A DNA stretch of 64,000 nucleotides, from positions 8,082 to 72,081 of the forward strand of contig DIKT01000021.1 of the NCBI GenBank assembly GCA_002424635.1, read 5' to 3'. The notes under the pieces were generated by a model, which saw only the letters and a list, made by a program, of their open reading frames with translations, was not told the DNA's origin and did not search any database. This document shows positions 41,036-50,146 of the stretch, in pieces. The position numbers and the translations under genes are program-made. The stretch comes from Desulfobulbaceae bacterium UBA5611 (GTDB lineage Bacteria > Desulfobacterota > Desulfobulbia > Desulfobulbales > Desulfocapsaceae). The first letter of the stretch is position 1, and each line of letters begins with the position of its first letter.

Positions 41036-43714
41036 GTGCAAAGTGAAGTATATTTAATTGATGGTAGCGCCTATATATATCGGGCCTACCATGCTATTAC
41101 TCCCCTGACCACCAGTCATGGCTTGCCAACCCATGCCGTATATGGATTTTTTAACATTCTGCGGCGGATTCTGCGCGAGAAAAATCCTCTTTATCTGGCA
41201 GTGGCCTATGACAGCAAGGGGCCGGTATTTCGTCATGACATGTATAGTCCGTATAAGGCCAATAGGGCCGTCATGCCAGATGATCTACAGGTCCAGATTC
41301 CCTATATAAAAAAATTAGTGCAAGCCTTTAATATCTGCTCTTTTGAAATTCCCGGGGTTGAAGCTGACGATATTATTGCCTCTGCCGCCAAACAATTGAG
41401 CCGTCAGGGCCATAAGGTAATTGTGGTCTCCGGTGATAAGGATCTGCTTCAACTGGTAGACGAGCAGGTTATTGTGTGGGAGCCCATGAAAGACAGGATT
41501 ATGGATATCCAGTCCCTCCATGCTAAATATAATATGGAGCCCAGCCAGTTGCTGGATTGTTTCGCTTTAATAGGTGATAGTAGTGACAATATCCCAGGGG
41601 TACCGGGGATAGGCCCAAAAACAGCCGAAATCCTGATCAATAAGTATAAGACTTTAGAGGGAATTTATGCTCATTTGGAAGGGATGAAAAACTCCAAGAT
41701 GAAAGAACGGCTTGCCGAAAACCATGAGGCCGTCTTCTTAGCCAGAGAATTAATTCGTCTGAAGGAAGATATTGAATTGCCTGGCATGTTGGAAGCTTAT
41801 CAGCTGCCGTTGCCTGATGATGACCAACTGCAGAAACTGTATAAGTTTTTGGAGTTTAATAGTCTCATTGTAGAGAAAAAAACAGGTCAGGCTATACCAA
41901 CAGCTGGCTTTCATCTGGTCCAAAGCGAAGTACAATTGCAGGAACTGGAGCAGGAGCTAACTGAGGCCGCCTTCCTCGTAATTAATAGCGACACTACCTC
42001 GATTTGCGCCCGGACTGCCAGGCTGGTTGGTATCTCACTCTGTTGTAGTCTGGAGAAGATTTGGTATATCCCGCTCCAGCACCACGATCAAGAGGGTATA
42101 CGGTTGTCTGAGCAACTTGATCCTGTGCTGGTAATGGATAGGCTGCAGCCTTTCCTCGAAGCCATGGAGCTGCCGAAAATCGGGCATAATATCAAAGATA
42201 TTTATGAAGTGGTCCGGCAGAATACCGGTATCCGCCTTGGTGGTCAGCTTATTGATACGATGATTGCTGCCTATCTTGTGGCACCCACCAGAAGCTCATA
42301 TAATTTGACCGATCTCTGTCTTGATATCGGTCTTGCGCTTAACTCGTTTCCGGTTAAAGTTAAAGGTTATCCTTCAGGAGAAGGCTTTGCTGCGGTAGAT
42401 ATAAAAGCGGCCCGGGATTATTGCTGTGGAGATGTCTATGGGACTCTATGCTTGTGGCAGCAACTTGAGCTTGAATTGCAGAAAAAGGACTTAACAGTTC
42501 TGTTTTTTGAGATTGAGAGTCCCCTGATCCCTATCCTTGCCGAAATGGAGTTGGCTGGGATATGTGTATCCACAAAAGTTCTTCAAGAATTATCAACTGA
42601 ATTCAAAGAAAAGTTATTGCAGCTGGAACTGGATATCTATCAACTAGCTGGTAGAGAATTTAATATACAATCGCCTAAACAGTTGGCAGAGGTATTATTT
42701 GATGAACTGCATCTTCCTTGTGGCCGCAAGACTAAAAGTGGTTATTCCACTGATATGAAGGTTTTGGAGAAACTAGCCGCCAGTCACGAACTACCGGCCA
42801 AAATCACCAGCTATCGCAATCTTGCCAAGCTGCAGTCAACTTACGTCGATAAATTGTGTGAGCTGATTGATCCGGTTACAGGCCGTGTTCATACCTCTTA
42901 TAATCAGACGGTAACTGCTACTGGTAGGCTGTCGTCGAGTAATCCCAATCTACAAAATATCCCCATACGTTCAGAGGAAGGTAATCGAATTCGCCAAGCC
43001 TTTGTGCCGGCGGAAGGATTGGTTTTTCTGTCAGCTGATTATTCTCAGATTGATTTACGGGTTCTGGCTCATTATTCACAGGATCCTGCTTTGCTGCAGG
43101 CCTTCAGGAATGGTGGAGATATCCATGCCCGGACGGCAGCGCAGCTCTTTTCCATCTCGCCATTATTGCTGACCTCTGAAATGCGGCGGGTGGCCAAGAC
43201 CATCAACTTTGGCATTGTTTATGGGATGAGCAGTTTTGGCCTTGCCGCTGAGCTCAATATAAGCAGGAAAGAGGCTCAGAACTTTATTGATCGTTATTTT
43301 GAGTTATACCAAGGTGTAAAGCAATTTATGGAGGATATAGTGGCGCAGGCAAGAGTGGATGGCTTTGTGACTACTCTTTTACATCGCCGCCGCATCCTGC
43401 CTGAGATTAATTCGAAGAAGAAGGTAGAAAGGGAATTTGCCGAAAGGACAGCGATCAATACACCTATTCAGGGTACGGCCGCTGATATAGTAAAATTGGC
43501 CATGATTAAGGTGAACAGTGTCATGGCTCAAGAAGGATTAAGAGCCCGTCTTCTACTGCAGATTCATGATGAACTAGTCTTTGAACTACCTGAAGCGGAA
43601 GTAGAAATAACAAAAACGATTCTCAGGCCGGCTATGGAGCATGTATTGGCCTTGGATGTACCACTGGTCGTAAATTTCGAAAAAGGAAAAAGCCTGGCCA
43701 AGCAGCCTGGTTGA
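41036..43714 (+). CDS. polA: DNA polymerase I
   Basis: 892 residues with a GTG start. The 5-nuclease domain covers about 1-280 (LIDGSAYIYRAYHAI, VSGDKDLLQLV, GDSSDNIPGVPGIGPKTA). The 3-5 exonuclease domain follows (about 290-480), but its first motif, normally DxE, reads N317-S-D319, and the Asp of the second motif is Ile389; YxxxD (Tyr462, Asp466) is kept. The polymerase is intact: DYSQIDLRVLAHYS (A), RRVAKTINFGIVYG (B), QIHDELVFELP (C). It fills gaps and removes RNA primers. Proofreading may be weak or lost. Confidence 0.95.
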   Translation: MQSEVYLIDGSAYIYRAYHAITPLTTSHGLPTHAVYGFFNILRRILREKNPLYLAVAYDSKGPVFRHDMYSPYKANRAVMPDDLQVQIPYIKKLVQAFNICSFEIPGVEADDIIASAAKQLSRQGHKVIVVSGDKDLLQLVDEQVIVWEPMKDRIMDIQSLHAKYNMEPSQLLDCFALIGDSSDNIPGVPGIGPKTAEILINKYKTLEGIYAHLEGMKNSKMKERLAENHEAVFLARELIRLKEDIELPGMLEAYQLPLPDDDQLQKLYKFLEFNSLIVEKKTGQAIPTAGFHLVQSEVQLQELEQELTEAAFLVINSDTTSICARTARLVGISLCCSLEKIWYIPLQHHDQEGIRLSEQLDPVLVMDRLQPFLEAMELPKIGHNIKDIYEVVRQNTGIRLGGQLIDTMIAAYLVAPTRSSYNLTDLCLDIGLALNSFPVKVKGYPSGEGFAAVDIKAARDYCCGDVYGTLCLWQQLELELQKKDLTVLFFEIESPLIPILAEMELAGICVSTKVLQELSTEFKEKLLQLELDIYQLAGREFNIQSPKQLAEVLFDELHLPCGRKTKSGYSTDMKVLEKLAASHELPAKITSYRNLAKLQSTYVDKLCELIDPVTGRVHTSYNQTVTATGRLSSSNPNLQNIPIRSEEGNRIRQAFVPAEGLVFLSADYSQIDLRVLAHYSQDPALLQAFRNGGDIHARTAAQLFSISPLLLTSEMRRVAKTINFGIVYGMSSFGLAAELNISRKEAQNFIDRYFELYQGVKQFMEDIVAQARVDGFVTTLLHRRRILPEINSKKKVEREFAERTAINTPIQGTAADIVKLAMIKVNSVMAQEGLRARLLLQIHDELVFELPEAEVEITKTILRPAMEHVLALDVPLVVNFEKGKSLAKQPG

Positions 43715-43767
43715 ATTCTTATTTGGTGGGGGTATGGTGGTCTATTGGCAAGTTTGTTTAGAATAAA

Positions 43768-43938
43768 TTACTTTGTGTCATCAAACGGTGGTAATTGCTC
43801 TTCTGGCTGGGGTAGATCAATATCTAGTACTTCATCATTGTCATTATTCTTTTTGCGCTCTTTTTTATCATTTTGCTTCTTTAAGCGGTTTAATTCCTTT
43901 GATCTTTTTTCACCCTGGTAATTTGTACGCTTAGCCAA
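43768..43938 (-). CDS. Small basic conserved-type protein
   Basis: 56 residues, TTG start with CACAGGAGATTAATT before it. The N-terminal half is very basic (AKRTNYQGEKRSKELNRLKK) and the C-terminal half acidic (DNDEVLDIDLPQPEEQ). The ribosome-binding site and the clean stop support a real gene. Possibly an RNA- or ribosome-associated factor by charge alone; function not recognised. It lies after csp1 on the same strand, beyond its terminator. Confidence 0.65.
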   Translation of the reverse strand: MAKRTNYQGEKRSKELNRLKKQNDKKERKKNNDNDEVLDIDLPQPEEQLPPFDDTK

Positions 43939-43984
43939 AATTAATCTCCTGTGAAGGAATATTATATGTATTAGATCTGTTCAT

Positions 43985-44016
43985 AAAAAAAGCCCCGCAC
44001 GTATGCGGGGCTTTTT
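43985..44016 (-). terminator. Terminator after the csp pair
   Basis: GCCCCGCA-CGTA-TGCGGGGC, an 8-bp GC-rich stem with T-runs on both strands. It ends csp1 transcription on the minus strand. Confidence 0.85.
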
Positions 44017-44029
44017 GATCTAAATGGTC

Positions 44030-44230
44030 TTACAGCTTAACAACATTCTCAGCTGCTGGGCCTTTGGCACCATCAACAACGTCAAATTTAACACGTGCAC
44101 CCTCATCAAGAGACTTGAAACCGTCACCTTGAATTGCGGAGTGATGAACGAAAACATCTTTGCCGCCATCCTGCTCAATAAAACCAAAACCTTTAGAATC
44201 ATTAAACCATTTTACTGTACCTTCTGCCAT
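44030..44230 (-). CDS. Cold-shock protein, copy 1
   Basis: 66 residues, the CspA type: KWFNDSKGFGFIEQDGG (RNP-1) and DVFVHHSAIQ (RNP-2). It binds single-stranded nucleic acid and melts RNA structure. It differs from the upstream copy at one residue only (Gly35 here, Ser35 there). AAGGAGTAGTAAAA-type leader bases precede the ATG. Confidence 0.96.
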   Translation of the reverse strand: MAEGTVKWFNDSKGFGFIEQDGGKDVFVHHSAIQGDGFKSLDEGARVKFDVVDGAKGPAAENVVKL

Positions 44231-44331
44231 TTTTACTACTCCTTATATTGTTCCATATAGAAACTTATTTTTTAGGATCTTTATATCAAACGAATGATCT
44301 TATTCAAGATCCTTTTGTATTTAACCGTTTT

Positions 44332-44532
44332 TTACAGTTTAACAACATTCTCAGCTGCCGGGCCTTTGGCACCATCAACCACGTCAAATTTGACGCGAGC
44401 GCCTTCATCCAGGGATTTAAAGCCGTCTGACTGAATTGCAGAGTGATGAACGAAAACATCTTTGCCGCCATCCTGCTCAATAAAGCCAAAGCCTTTAGAA
44501 TCATTAAACCATTTTACTGTACCTTCTGCCAT
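44332..44532 (-). CDS. Cold-shock protein, copy 2
   Basis: 66 residues, one residue different from copy 1. The first part of the gene, with its ribosome-binding site, is almost identical in DNA between the copies, while the 3-part has many silent differences. It lies between the DEAD-box helicase and copy 1 on the same strand, 101 bases before copy 1. Confidence 0.96.
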   Translation of the reverse strand: MAEGTVKWFNDSKGFGFIEQDGGKDVFVHHSAIQSDGFKSLDEGARVKFDVVDGAKGPAAENVVKL

Positions 44533-44585
44533 TTTTACTACTCCTTTGTACTTGCTTCCATCTGGAAACCTTTTTTTAATAACAC

Positions 44586-44603
44586 CAGACTATTAATAGT
44601 CTG
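44586..44603. promoter_or_regulatory. 18-base perfect palindrome upstream of csp copy 2
   Basis: CAGACTATTAATAGTCTG reads the same on both strands. It lies 54 bases upstream of the csp copy 2 start. It could be an operator or a leader hairpin. Confidence 0.45.
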
Positions 44604-44641
44604 ATGTGCTTGCCTTAAAGTATTCTACTTCAGGGCCATTG

Positions 44642-44660
44642 CCGCACCATAATGGTACGG
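44642..44660 (-). other. Hairpin just after the DEAD-box helicase stop
   Basis: CCGTACCAT and ATGGTGCGG-type arms make an 8-bp stem (one G-T) with a 3-base loop on the minus strand, 14 bases past the stop codon. No U-run follows. Confidence 0.4.
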
Positions 44661-44674
44661 TAATTTTACTATTT

Positions 44675-45925
44675 CTAACGTTTTGTAAATGTCGAAGATC
44701 CAAAGACCCTCTTTTGCTTTGCGGTGTTATTTGTAGCGTTTGCTTTTTTCTTTTGCCACGATCGTACAGGGATATCTTTACTCAGTGCGGGGTTTTTGTC
44801 TTGGGCATCAATATTAAAGCCGGATACGATTTCACGAAGAATTCTTTTGCCAAGCGTCTGTTCAATCAGTTTGACGATTTTTTCATCATCAGCAGTCATA
44901 AAAGTAAAAGCTTCACCAGTACAGGCAGCACGACCGGTACGACCGGTACGGTGTGTATAGGCTTCAGCGGTATCTGGAACATCATAGTTGATGACATGCG
45001 ATATACCGGAGACATCAATACCTCGAGCAGCGATATCAGTGGCCACCAGGATATTAAATGTACCGCTTTTGAAGCCATCCAAGGCTTGTTGTCGTTTGCT
45101 TTGAGACAAATTTCCTTGTAAAGATGTGGCACGATAGCCTGAGTTTTCCAGTTGTTGGGCTACGTTCTTGGCTTTGTATTTTGTTTTAGTGAAAACCAAG
45201 GTAGTTGTCATCCCTTTCTGTTCTAAAATATTCTTCAATAATTCAGTTTTACGCTTTTGTTCAACAGGAATCAAGGCATGACTGATGGAAGCGGCCGCTT
45301 TTGTATGATTAATTTGGACGGTAGCGGGATTATTAAGAATATCCTCAGCCAGGTGTCGTATCTCTTGGGGCATGGTCGCTGAAAAGACAAGGGATTGTCG
45401 TTTCTTCGGGATGGATTTTAATATCCGACGAATGTCCGGGAGAAATCCTTTGTCAAACATATGGTCTGCTTCGTCGAGAATTAAGATCTCAACATTGGCC
45501 AGATTGATTGCCCGATCGTTCATATGATCAAGCAACCGTCCCGGACAGGCAACAATAATTTCTACTCCAGCTTTAATCTTTTTAACCTGTGTTAGCTTGC
45601 TGACACCACCATATATTACGGCACTGCGCAGGTTGGTCAGATGAGCCATTTTTTCAATGTAACTATGAATCTGCTCAGCTAATTCCCGTGTAGGGGCAAC
45701 AATCAGAGCTCGAATAGTTTTTCGGGGGCCATCGAGGAGACGCTGCAAGGTTGGTAATACAAAGGCGGCTGTTTTGCCGGTCCCGGTCTGGGCCAAGCCA
45801 AGAAGGTCACGACCTTCAAGAACTGGAGGTATAGCTTGTTGCTGAATTGGTGTCGGTATGGTGTAGCCACATTCTTGAATTGCGGTGGCGATATGCGGGT
45901 GAAAATTAAAAACTGTAAAACTCAT
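44675..45925 (-). CDS. rhlE: DEAD-box RNA helicase (RhlE-like)
   Basis: 416 residues. All core motifs are visible: PTPIQQQAIP (Q), AQTGTGKTAAF (I), PTRELAEQ (Ia), LDEADHMFD (II), SATMPQE (III), VFTKTK (IV), VATDIAARGID (V), HRTGRTGRA (VI). The C-terminus is a short basic tail (KKKANATNNTAKQKRVFGSS). It unwinds short RNA duplexes, probably in ribosome assembly or RNA decay at low temperature. It is followed by two csp genes on the same strand. Confidence 0.95.
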   Translation of the reverse strand: MSFTVFNFHPHIATAIQECGYTIPTPIQQQAIPPVLEGRDLLGLAQTGTGKTAAFVLPTLQRLLDGPRKTIRALIVAPTRELAEQIHSYIEKMAHLTNLRSAVIYGGVSKLTQVKKIKAGVEIIVACPGRLLDHMNDRAINLANVEILILDEADHMFDKGFLPDIRRILKSIPKKRQSLVFSATMPQEIRHLAEDILNNPATVQINHTKAAASISHALIPVEQKRKTELLKNILEQKGMTTTLVFTKTKYKAKNVAQQLENSGYRATSLQGNLSQSKRQQALDGFKSGTFNILVATDIAARGIDVSGISHVINYDVPDTAEAYTHRTGRTGRAACTGEAFTFMTADDEKIVKLIEQTLGKRILREIVSGFNIDAQDKNPALSKDIPVRSWQKKKANATNNTAKQKRVFGSSTFTKR

Positions 45926-46543
45926 AAAACTCCTTTTGATTACTGCTGATCTATGTGCTTGTCTATATCAAGAGCTAATTTGCTGGAAATAAGGCAAACA
46001 TGTATTTGTTTTTTCGTTTTCAGAAATAGTTCTGGTCTTTTAAGAATGGTGAAAAGTGCCAGAAGGCAGGAAAACTCAATTCTGATTAGAGGTATCTTTA
46101 TTATTAATGGGATTGGGTGATTGATTGAATATAAATTAGGCGGAGACCGTGTTTTCCGTGCGGCCTTGTCAGGTTTTTATTCTGTTGTTGTTGATAAAGC
46201 GAGGAGGAGAAATCTGTACTGATTACCATTTAGCGTTACCGTCATGCTGTAGAAAGTAGTTGAAAATATCAACTACTACTTTGTAAGTGATCAGCAAAAA
46301 CTTTAATAACACTGAGTGATGTGAAAACACAGCAGATGTAATGAGAAAAGAAAATGCTTGAACGCTTTTTAAACTTATTGCTATATTACATTGTTTTTTT
46401 ATTTATTACTACAAAATAATGCGTTTTCTATGCGAAGCGAGTAAACTGTTGTTCTTTGCCGTTTTTGCTCGATGATTTTCATGAAGTAAATAAATAAGTT
46501 AGCAACCTTTTTTGAGTCAATATAAAAAATAAACTAATAACAA
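45926..46543. other. AT-rich divergent intergenic region
   Basis: About 618 bases between the DEAD-box helicase (-) and thiE (+). A 9-bp perfect stem, AGTAGTTGA-AAATA-TCAACTACT, lies at 46255-46277. Part may be a long leader of the helicase, as usual for cold-induced genes. No TPP-riboswitch core and no coding frame were seen. TTGAGT, 17 bases, TAATAA at 46512-46540 is too close to the first thiE ATG for a normal leader. Confidence 0.45.
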
Positions 46544-47239
46544 ATGATAAAAACTATAAATAATGACCTTTATGGACAAAGACTCCGGCAATTTATGGAA
46601 GAGGTAACTCTTTATCCGGTCAGTTGTGAAAAATTAGCAGCAGGAAGAACTGACCAGGAATGGCTGGATGGCGTCTTGGCTGGTGGGGCCAGAATAGTAC
46701 AGTTAAGAGATAAAGAAAGTAATGATCGCGACCTTTTAGCCAAGGCCCGATATTTTCGTCAAAAAACACGAGAAGTTGGGGCGCTTTTTTTAATGAATGA
46801 CCGCCTCGACATTGCACTTCTTGCTGAGGCCGATGGTATGCATGTTGGTCAAAATGATCTGCCACCGGAAGAAATCAGAAAGTTGGCCCCGGATTTCTTG
46901 ATCGGTCTTTCTTGTAATACCGAACAGCAGGCCCAAAGATTAGGCAATATGGTAGCCAGTGGCACTTGTCCTGTCGCCTATTTTAATATTGGTCCGATCT
47001 ATTCGACGACAACCAAACAGGGACTGCGGGAATTTGTCGGTCCGCAGGCTGTTGAGCATTTTACCAGACGATGTCCTCTGCCCTTTACCGTAATGGGCGG
47101 TATTAAGTTTAATCATATTAAAGAATTATGTGCTGCAGGTGTCAAGCGCATAGCAGTCGTGACTGCTATCAGTAAGGCTTCTGATATTGCCGTTGAGACG
47201 GCATTGTGGCTCAAGGAAATAGACTCATCGTTACGATAA
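46544..47239 (+). CDS. thiE: Thiamine-phosphate synthase
   Basis: 231 residues. TIM-barrel motifs: ARIVQLRDKES, FLMNDRLDIALLAEADGMHV, GQNDLPPEE, YFNIGPIYSTTTKQG and FTVMGGIKFNH. It joins the thiazole and pyrimidine units to give thiamine phosphate. The start could be 46544 or the ATG at 46595, since no good ribosome-binding site precedes either; the later one would suit the candidate promoter. It is followed 12 bases later by a Cys-rich gene. Confidence 0.92.
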   Translation: MIKTINNDLYGQRLRQFMEEVTLYPVSCEKLAAGRTDQEWLDGVLAGGARIVQLRDKESNDRDLLAKARYFRQKTREVGALFLMNDRLDIALLAEADGMHVGQNDLPPEEIRKLAPDFLIGLSCNTEQQAQRLGNMVASGTCPVAYFNIGPIYSTTTKQGLREFVGPQAVEHFTRRCPLPFTVMGGIKFNHIKELCAAGVKRIAVVTAISKASDIAVETALWLKEIDSSLR

Positions 47240-47251
47240 AAGGTGCCAATA

Positions 47252-47935
47252 ATGCAGTTAGCAGAAAAAATAGAAAATATTTGCAAGGAAGTGGAATTAT
47301 TCATCCAGTACGGAGTACAAGAGCAGGAACAGCAGGAGGCCCTTGAGCTTTTAATAAAATATAGTAATGATCTCTTGGTATTACAGGTAATGAAGGCTTT
47401 TTATTCATCTCTTCCTGAGTCCCGGGAAGAAGCAATCAGCAGGATTGCTGTTATTGAGAAAAAAGAAGATATTTTTTTATTGACCCTCTCCACTGCCAGC
47501 CATAATTATCTTTATCTTGCTACGGAGCAAAAGGCCGTTTTGCTTGGACAATACGGACAGGAAATTATGGAACCGGACATGCTCGCCCTGTTTGGTTACC
47601 CGGATGCCAAGGTCTTTTTTAGCAAATATCCAGATCCGGAACGGTGTCAAGAATATGAATCTATGCGAGATGCCGGTAGCAATTTCTGCCCTGTTTGTTC
47701 AACGGCCGTTGGGGAGTATCATTTGCTGGGTTGTTCAGTGGAGGTCTGTCCATGGTGTGAGGGCCAGTTCAGCCGTTGTGGCTGCCGTTTTGAACAATTG
47801 GGGCTGGAAGTACTGGAAGATGAAGAAGAGCTGGAAGAATTAGAAAGGATTCTGCAGGCCAAGGGCCGCATTGCTTATGCACCGGAACAATGTCCATCCT
47901 ATCCGTCAGCAACAGACGAACAGGATGGACATTAA
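47252..47935 (+). CDS. Cys-rich zinc-ribbon protein of unknown function
   Basis: 227 residues; AAAAGGTG precedes ATG 47252. The N-terminal 130 residues are helical and unrecognised. A dense metal site follows: CPVC, LLGCSVEVCPWCEGQ, then SRCGC. The pattern GCxxExCPxCxGQxxxCxC is found in a set of bacterial proteins of unknown role. An acidic stretch (EDEEELEELERIL) follows. It is next to thiE in the same direction, so it may be co-transcribed. Function not recognised. Confidence 0.7.
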   Translation: MQLAEKIENICKEVELFIQYGVQEQEQQEALELLIKYSNDLLVLQVMKAFYSSLPESREEAISRIAVIEKKEDIFLLTLSTASHNYLYLATEQKAVLLGQYGQEIMEPDMLALFGYPDAKVFFSKYPDPERCQEYESMRDAGSNFCPVCSTAVGEYHLLGCSVEVCPWCEGQFSRCGCRFEQLGLEVLEDEEELEELERILQAKGRIAYAPEQCPSYPSATDEQDGH

Positions 47936-47949
47936 TAACGATTGAATAA

Positions 47950-48885
47950 TTATCTCTTGCCGTCGATACTCTTCAGATACTGGAAGATATCCGAGTTGGA
48001 GGAGAGGACCAGAGAGGTCTTATCGCCAATGATATCCTGATAGCTCTCCAGGGTTTTGGTGAAGGAATAAAACTCCGGATCCTGGTTGTAGGCATTACCG
48101 AATATTCTGGAAGCCTCGGCGTCGGCTTTACCTCGTATGCCGATAGCGTCACGCTTGGCCTTAGAGATAATGACATTTAACTCCCGGTCTACCGTACCGA
48201 GGATCTCGGCCTTCTGGCCTTCGCCGGTGGAGCGTTTTTCGGCGGCAATCCGTTTTCTCTCCGAGATCATACGGTCATAAACCTTGATGCGTACGGATTC
48301 AATATAATTGACCCGTTTAAACATGACGTCAATGAGTTCAATGCCGTATTGCGGGGTGGCCCGGGCGGCGGTTTCAATAATGTAATTGGTGATCACGTCG
48401 CGGCCATTCTTGGGTGCCAGTCCTAAATCCTTGTCGAGAACGGTCATGGTGTCAGCCGTCCAGTCAGAGCTGCGGATGATTTCAATAAGATCATTTTTGT
48501 TCACCAGATCTCGTACTGTACCGTCAATGATATCGTCGAGCATGGATTGGGCCTGGGCTTCGGTCTTGACGGCCTGCATGTATTTCAAGGCATCAGTGAT
48601 CCGCCAGCGGGCGGTGACGTCAAGATAAACATAGGTTTTATCTCCGGTCGGGATCTGGTTGGCGTCGCCATCCCAGATCTGAATTCTTTTGTCAAACAGA
48701 TTGACATGCTGGATAAAAGGGACCTTCAGATGCAGTCCAGCTGCGGTTGTGGGAACACCGACCGGGGCGCCGAACTGGGTAATTACTGCTTGCGTTCCCT
48801 CCTCAAGGATAAAGAAACCATCATAGATGACCACAATGCCCAGAAGAACCAGGCCGACCAGCAAAAATTGAACTATTTGTTTCAT
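47950..48885 (-). CDS. hflC: HflC membrane-protease modulator
   Basis: 311 residues from ATG 48885, with AAGGAAATTAAC before it. One N-terminal membrane segment (FLLVGLVLLGIVVIYDGFF) is followed by the SPFH/band-7 domain (EEGTQAVITQFGAPVG) and a long helical part (SERKRIAAEKRSTGEGQKAE). With HflK it forms a ring around FtsH and limits its proteolysis of membrane proteins. The start is 1 base after the hflK stop, so the two are coupled. Confidence 0.94.
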   Translation of the reverse strand: MKQIVQFLLVGLVLLGIVVIYDGFFILEEGTQAVITQFGAPVGVPTTAAGLHLKVPFIQHVNLFDKRIQIWDGDANQIPTGDKTYVYLDVTARWRITDALKYMQAVKTEAQAQSMLDDIIDGTVRDLVNKNDLIEIIRSSDWTADTMTVLDKDLGLAPKNGRDVITNYIIETAARATPQYGIELIDVMFKRVNYIESVRIKVYDRMISERKRIAAEKRSTGEGQKAEILGTVDRELNVIISKAKRDAIGIRGKADAEASRIFGNAYNQDPEFYSFTKTLESYQDIIGDKTSLVLSSNSDIFQYLKSIDGKR

Positions 48886-48886
48886 G

Positions 48887-50014
48887 TTAATTTCCTTGTT
48901 GTGTTGATTTGGGGCCTGTGATCCCTTGAGTGGCCGAGAGATTGAGCAGGGGTAGCGGTGATTTCTGGTCTTCATCAATCACATAGACTGAGGCTACTTC
49001 CGGCATAATAGCCTGCATGGCCTCCAGGTACATCCGTCGGCGGGTCACTTCCGGCGCGTTTTTATATTCTTTGAGGATATCGAGAAAACGCCCGGTCTCG
49101 CCCTCGGCCTCATTGACTCGGGCAGTAGCATAGCCATGGGATACTTCAACCATGTTTTTGGCCTCACCTCGGGCCTTAGGAATGACTCGGTTGTAAGTTT
49201 CTTCCGCTTCATTGACCAGTCGTTTCATATCCTGATCCGCTTCATTGACCTCATTGAAGGCCGGCTTCACCGGTTCCGGAGGGTTGATATCCTGAAACTG
49301 GACGGTACCGATAGAGATGCCTGCCTCCAGTTTATCCAGTTGCGTCTGCAGTTCATTTTTAGCATCTGCTGCCAGCAGGTCCCGGTTGCCGAGGACATAG
49401 TCGAAATCCATATTGCCGACCACCCGTCTGGTGATGCTCTCTGAGATGTCGCGTACTGCCTGGCGAACGTCTTTGACCTTAAAAAGAAAGTTGAGGGGGT
49501 CGCTGACCCGGTATTGGACGATCCAGGAGACATTGATGACATTGGTATCAGCCGTGAGCATCAGTGATTCTATTTCATAGCCGCTTCGTTCAAAGGTGCT
49601 TTGCTGGCCGGGAGTACGGCTGCGAAAACCGAACTCTTCTTTCCGAATCTCTTCCACATCCACCTTATATAATTTATCAATCAGCGGGAATTTGAAGCGC
49701 AGTCCTGGTTGTGTGGTGCGATGATACTCGCCCAGACGAAGGACAACCCCCACTTCACCTGGCGAGATCTTGTAGAAAGAGGCGTAGATGGCCTGCAGAA
49801 TCAGGACGACAATGACGAAGGTCAGGATTTTAGCGATCCCGGCCAGAGGATTGCCGGGCTGAGCAGGGGTGTTCTGCCGTGCCCCGCTCGTGGTCGTTTT
49901 TTTGGTGTCCGAGAAATATTCCTGCAGTTTTTTGATGAAGTAGGCCACCCATTCTTCAGGGGTCTGTGGCTTTCTTTTCTGACCCCATGGTGGCTGTTGA
50001 TCCTGGTTGGACAT
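48887..50014 (-). CDS. hflK: HflK membrane-protease modulator
   Basis: 375 residues with AGGAGATTTAACC before the ATG. The N-terminus is polar (SNQDQQPPWGQKRK). The membrane segment lies at about 55-75 (GIAKILTFVIVVLILQAIY), then SPFH (ISPGEVGVVLRLGEYHRTTQ, PGLRFKFPLIDKLYKV). The C-terminus has the helical oligomerisation region (YLEAMQAIMPEVASVYVIDE). Partner of hflC, which follows directly. Confidence 0.95.
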   Translation of the reverse strand: MSNQDQQPPWGQKRKPQTPEEWVAYFIKKLQEYFSDTKKTTTSGARQNTPAQPGNPLAGIAKILTFVIVVLILQAIYASFYKISPGEVGVVLRLGEYHRTTQPGLRFKFPLIDKLYKVDVEEIRKEEFGFRSRTPGQQSTFERSGYEIESLMLTADTNVINVSWIVQYRVSDPLNFLFKVKDVRQAVRDISESITRRVVGNMDFDYVLGNRDLLAADAKNELQTQLDKLEAGISIGTVQFQDINPPEPVKPAFNEVNEADQDMKRLVNEAEETYNRVIPKARGEAKNMVEVSHGYATARVNEAEGETGRFLDILKEYKNAPEVTRRRMYLEAMQAIMPEVASVYVIDEDQKSPLPLLNLSATQGITGPKSTQQGN

Positions 50015-50146
50015 AGGTTAAATCTCCTAGATTTAGTGATAGATAAGGAATATGTCAGTTATCCTTTGTTGTGGTCATTTCTCCGGCAAGCAATGTATAA
50101 AATACAAAGGGAATTCATATTGTCAAGAAAACTTGGGAAAAGTATA

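Noticed and set aside
45926..46543. TPP riboswitch before thiE
   Set aside because: No CTGAGA or other THI-box core was found.
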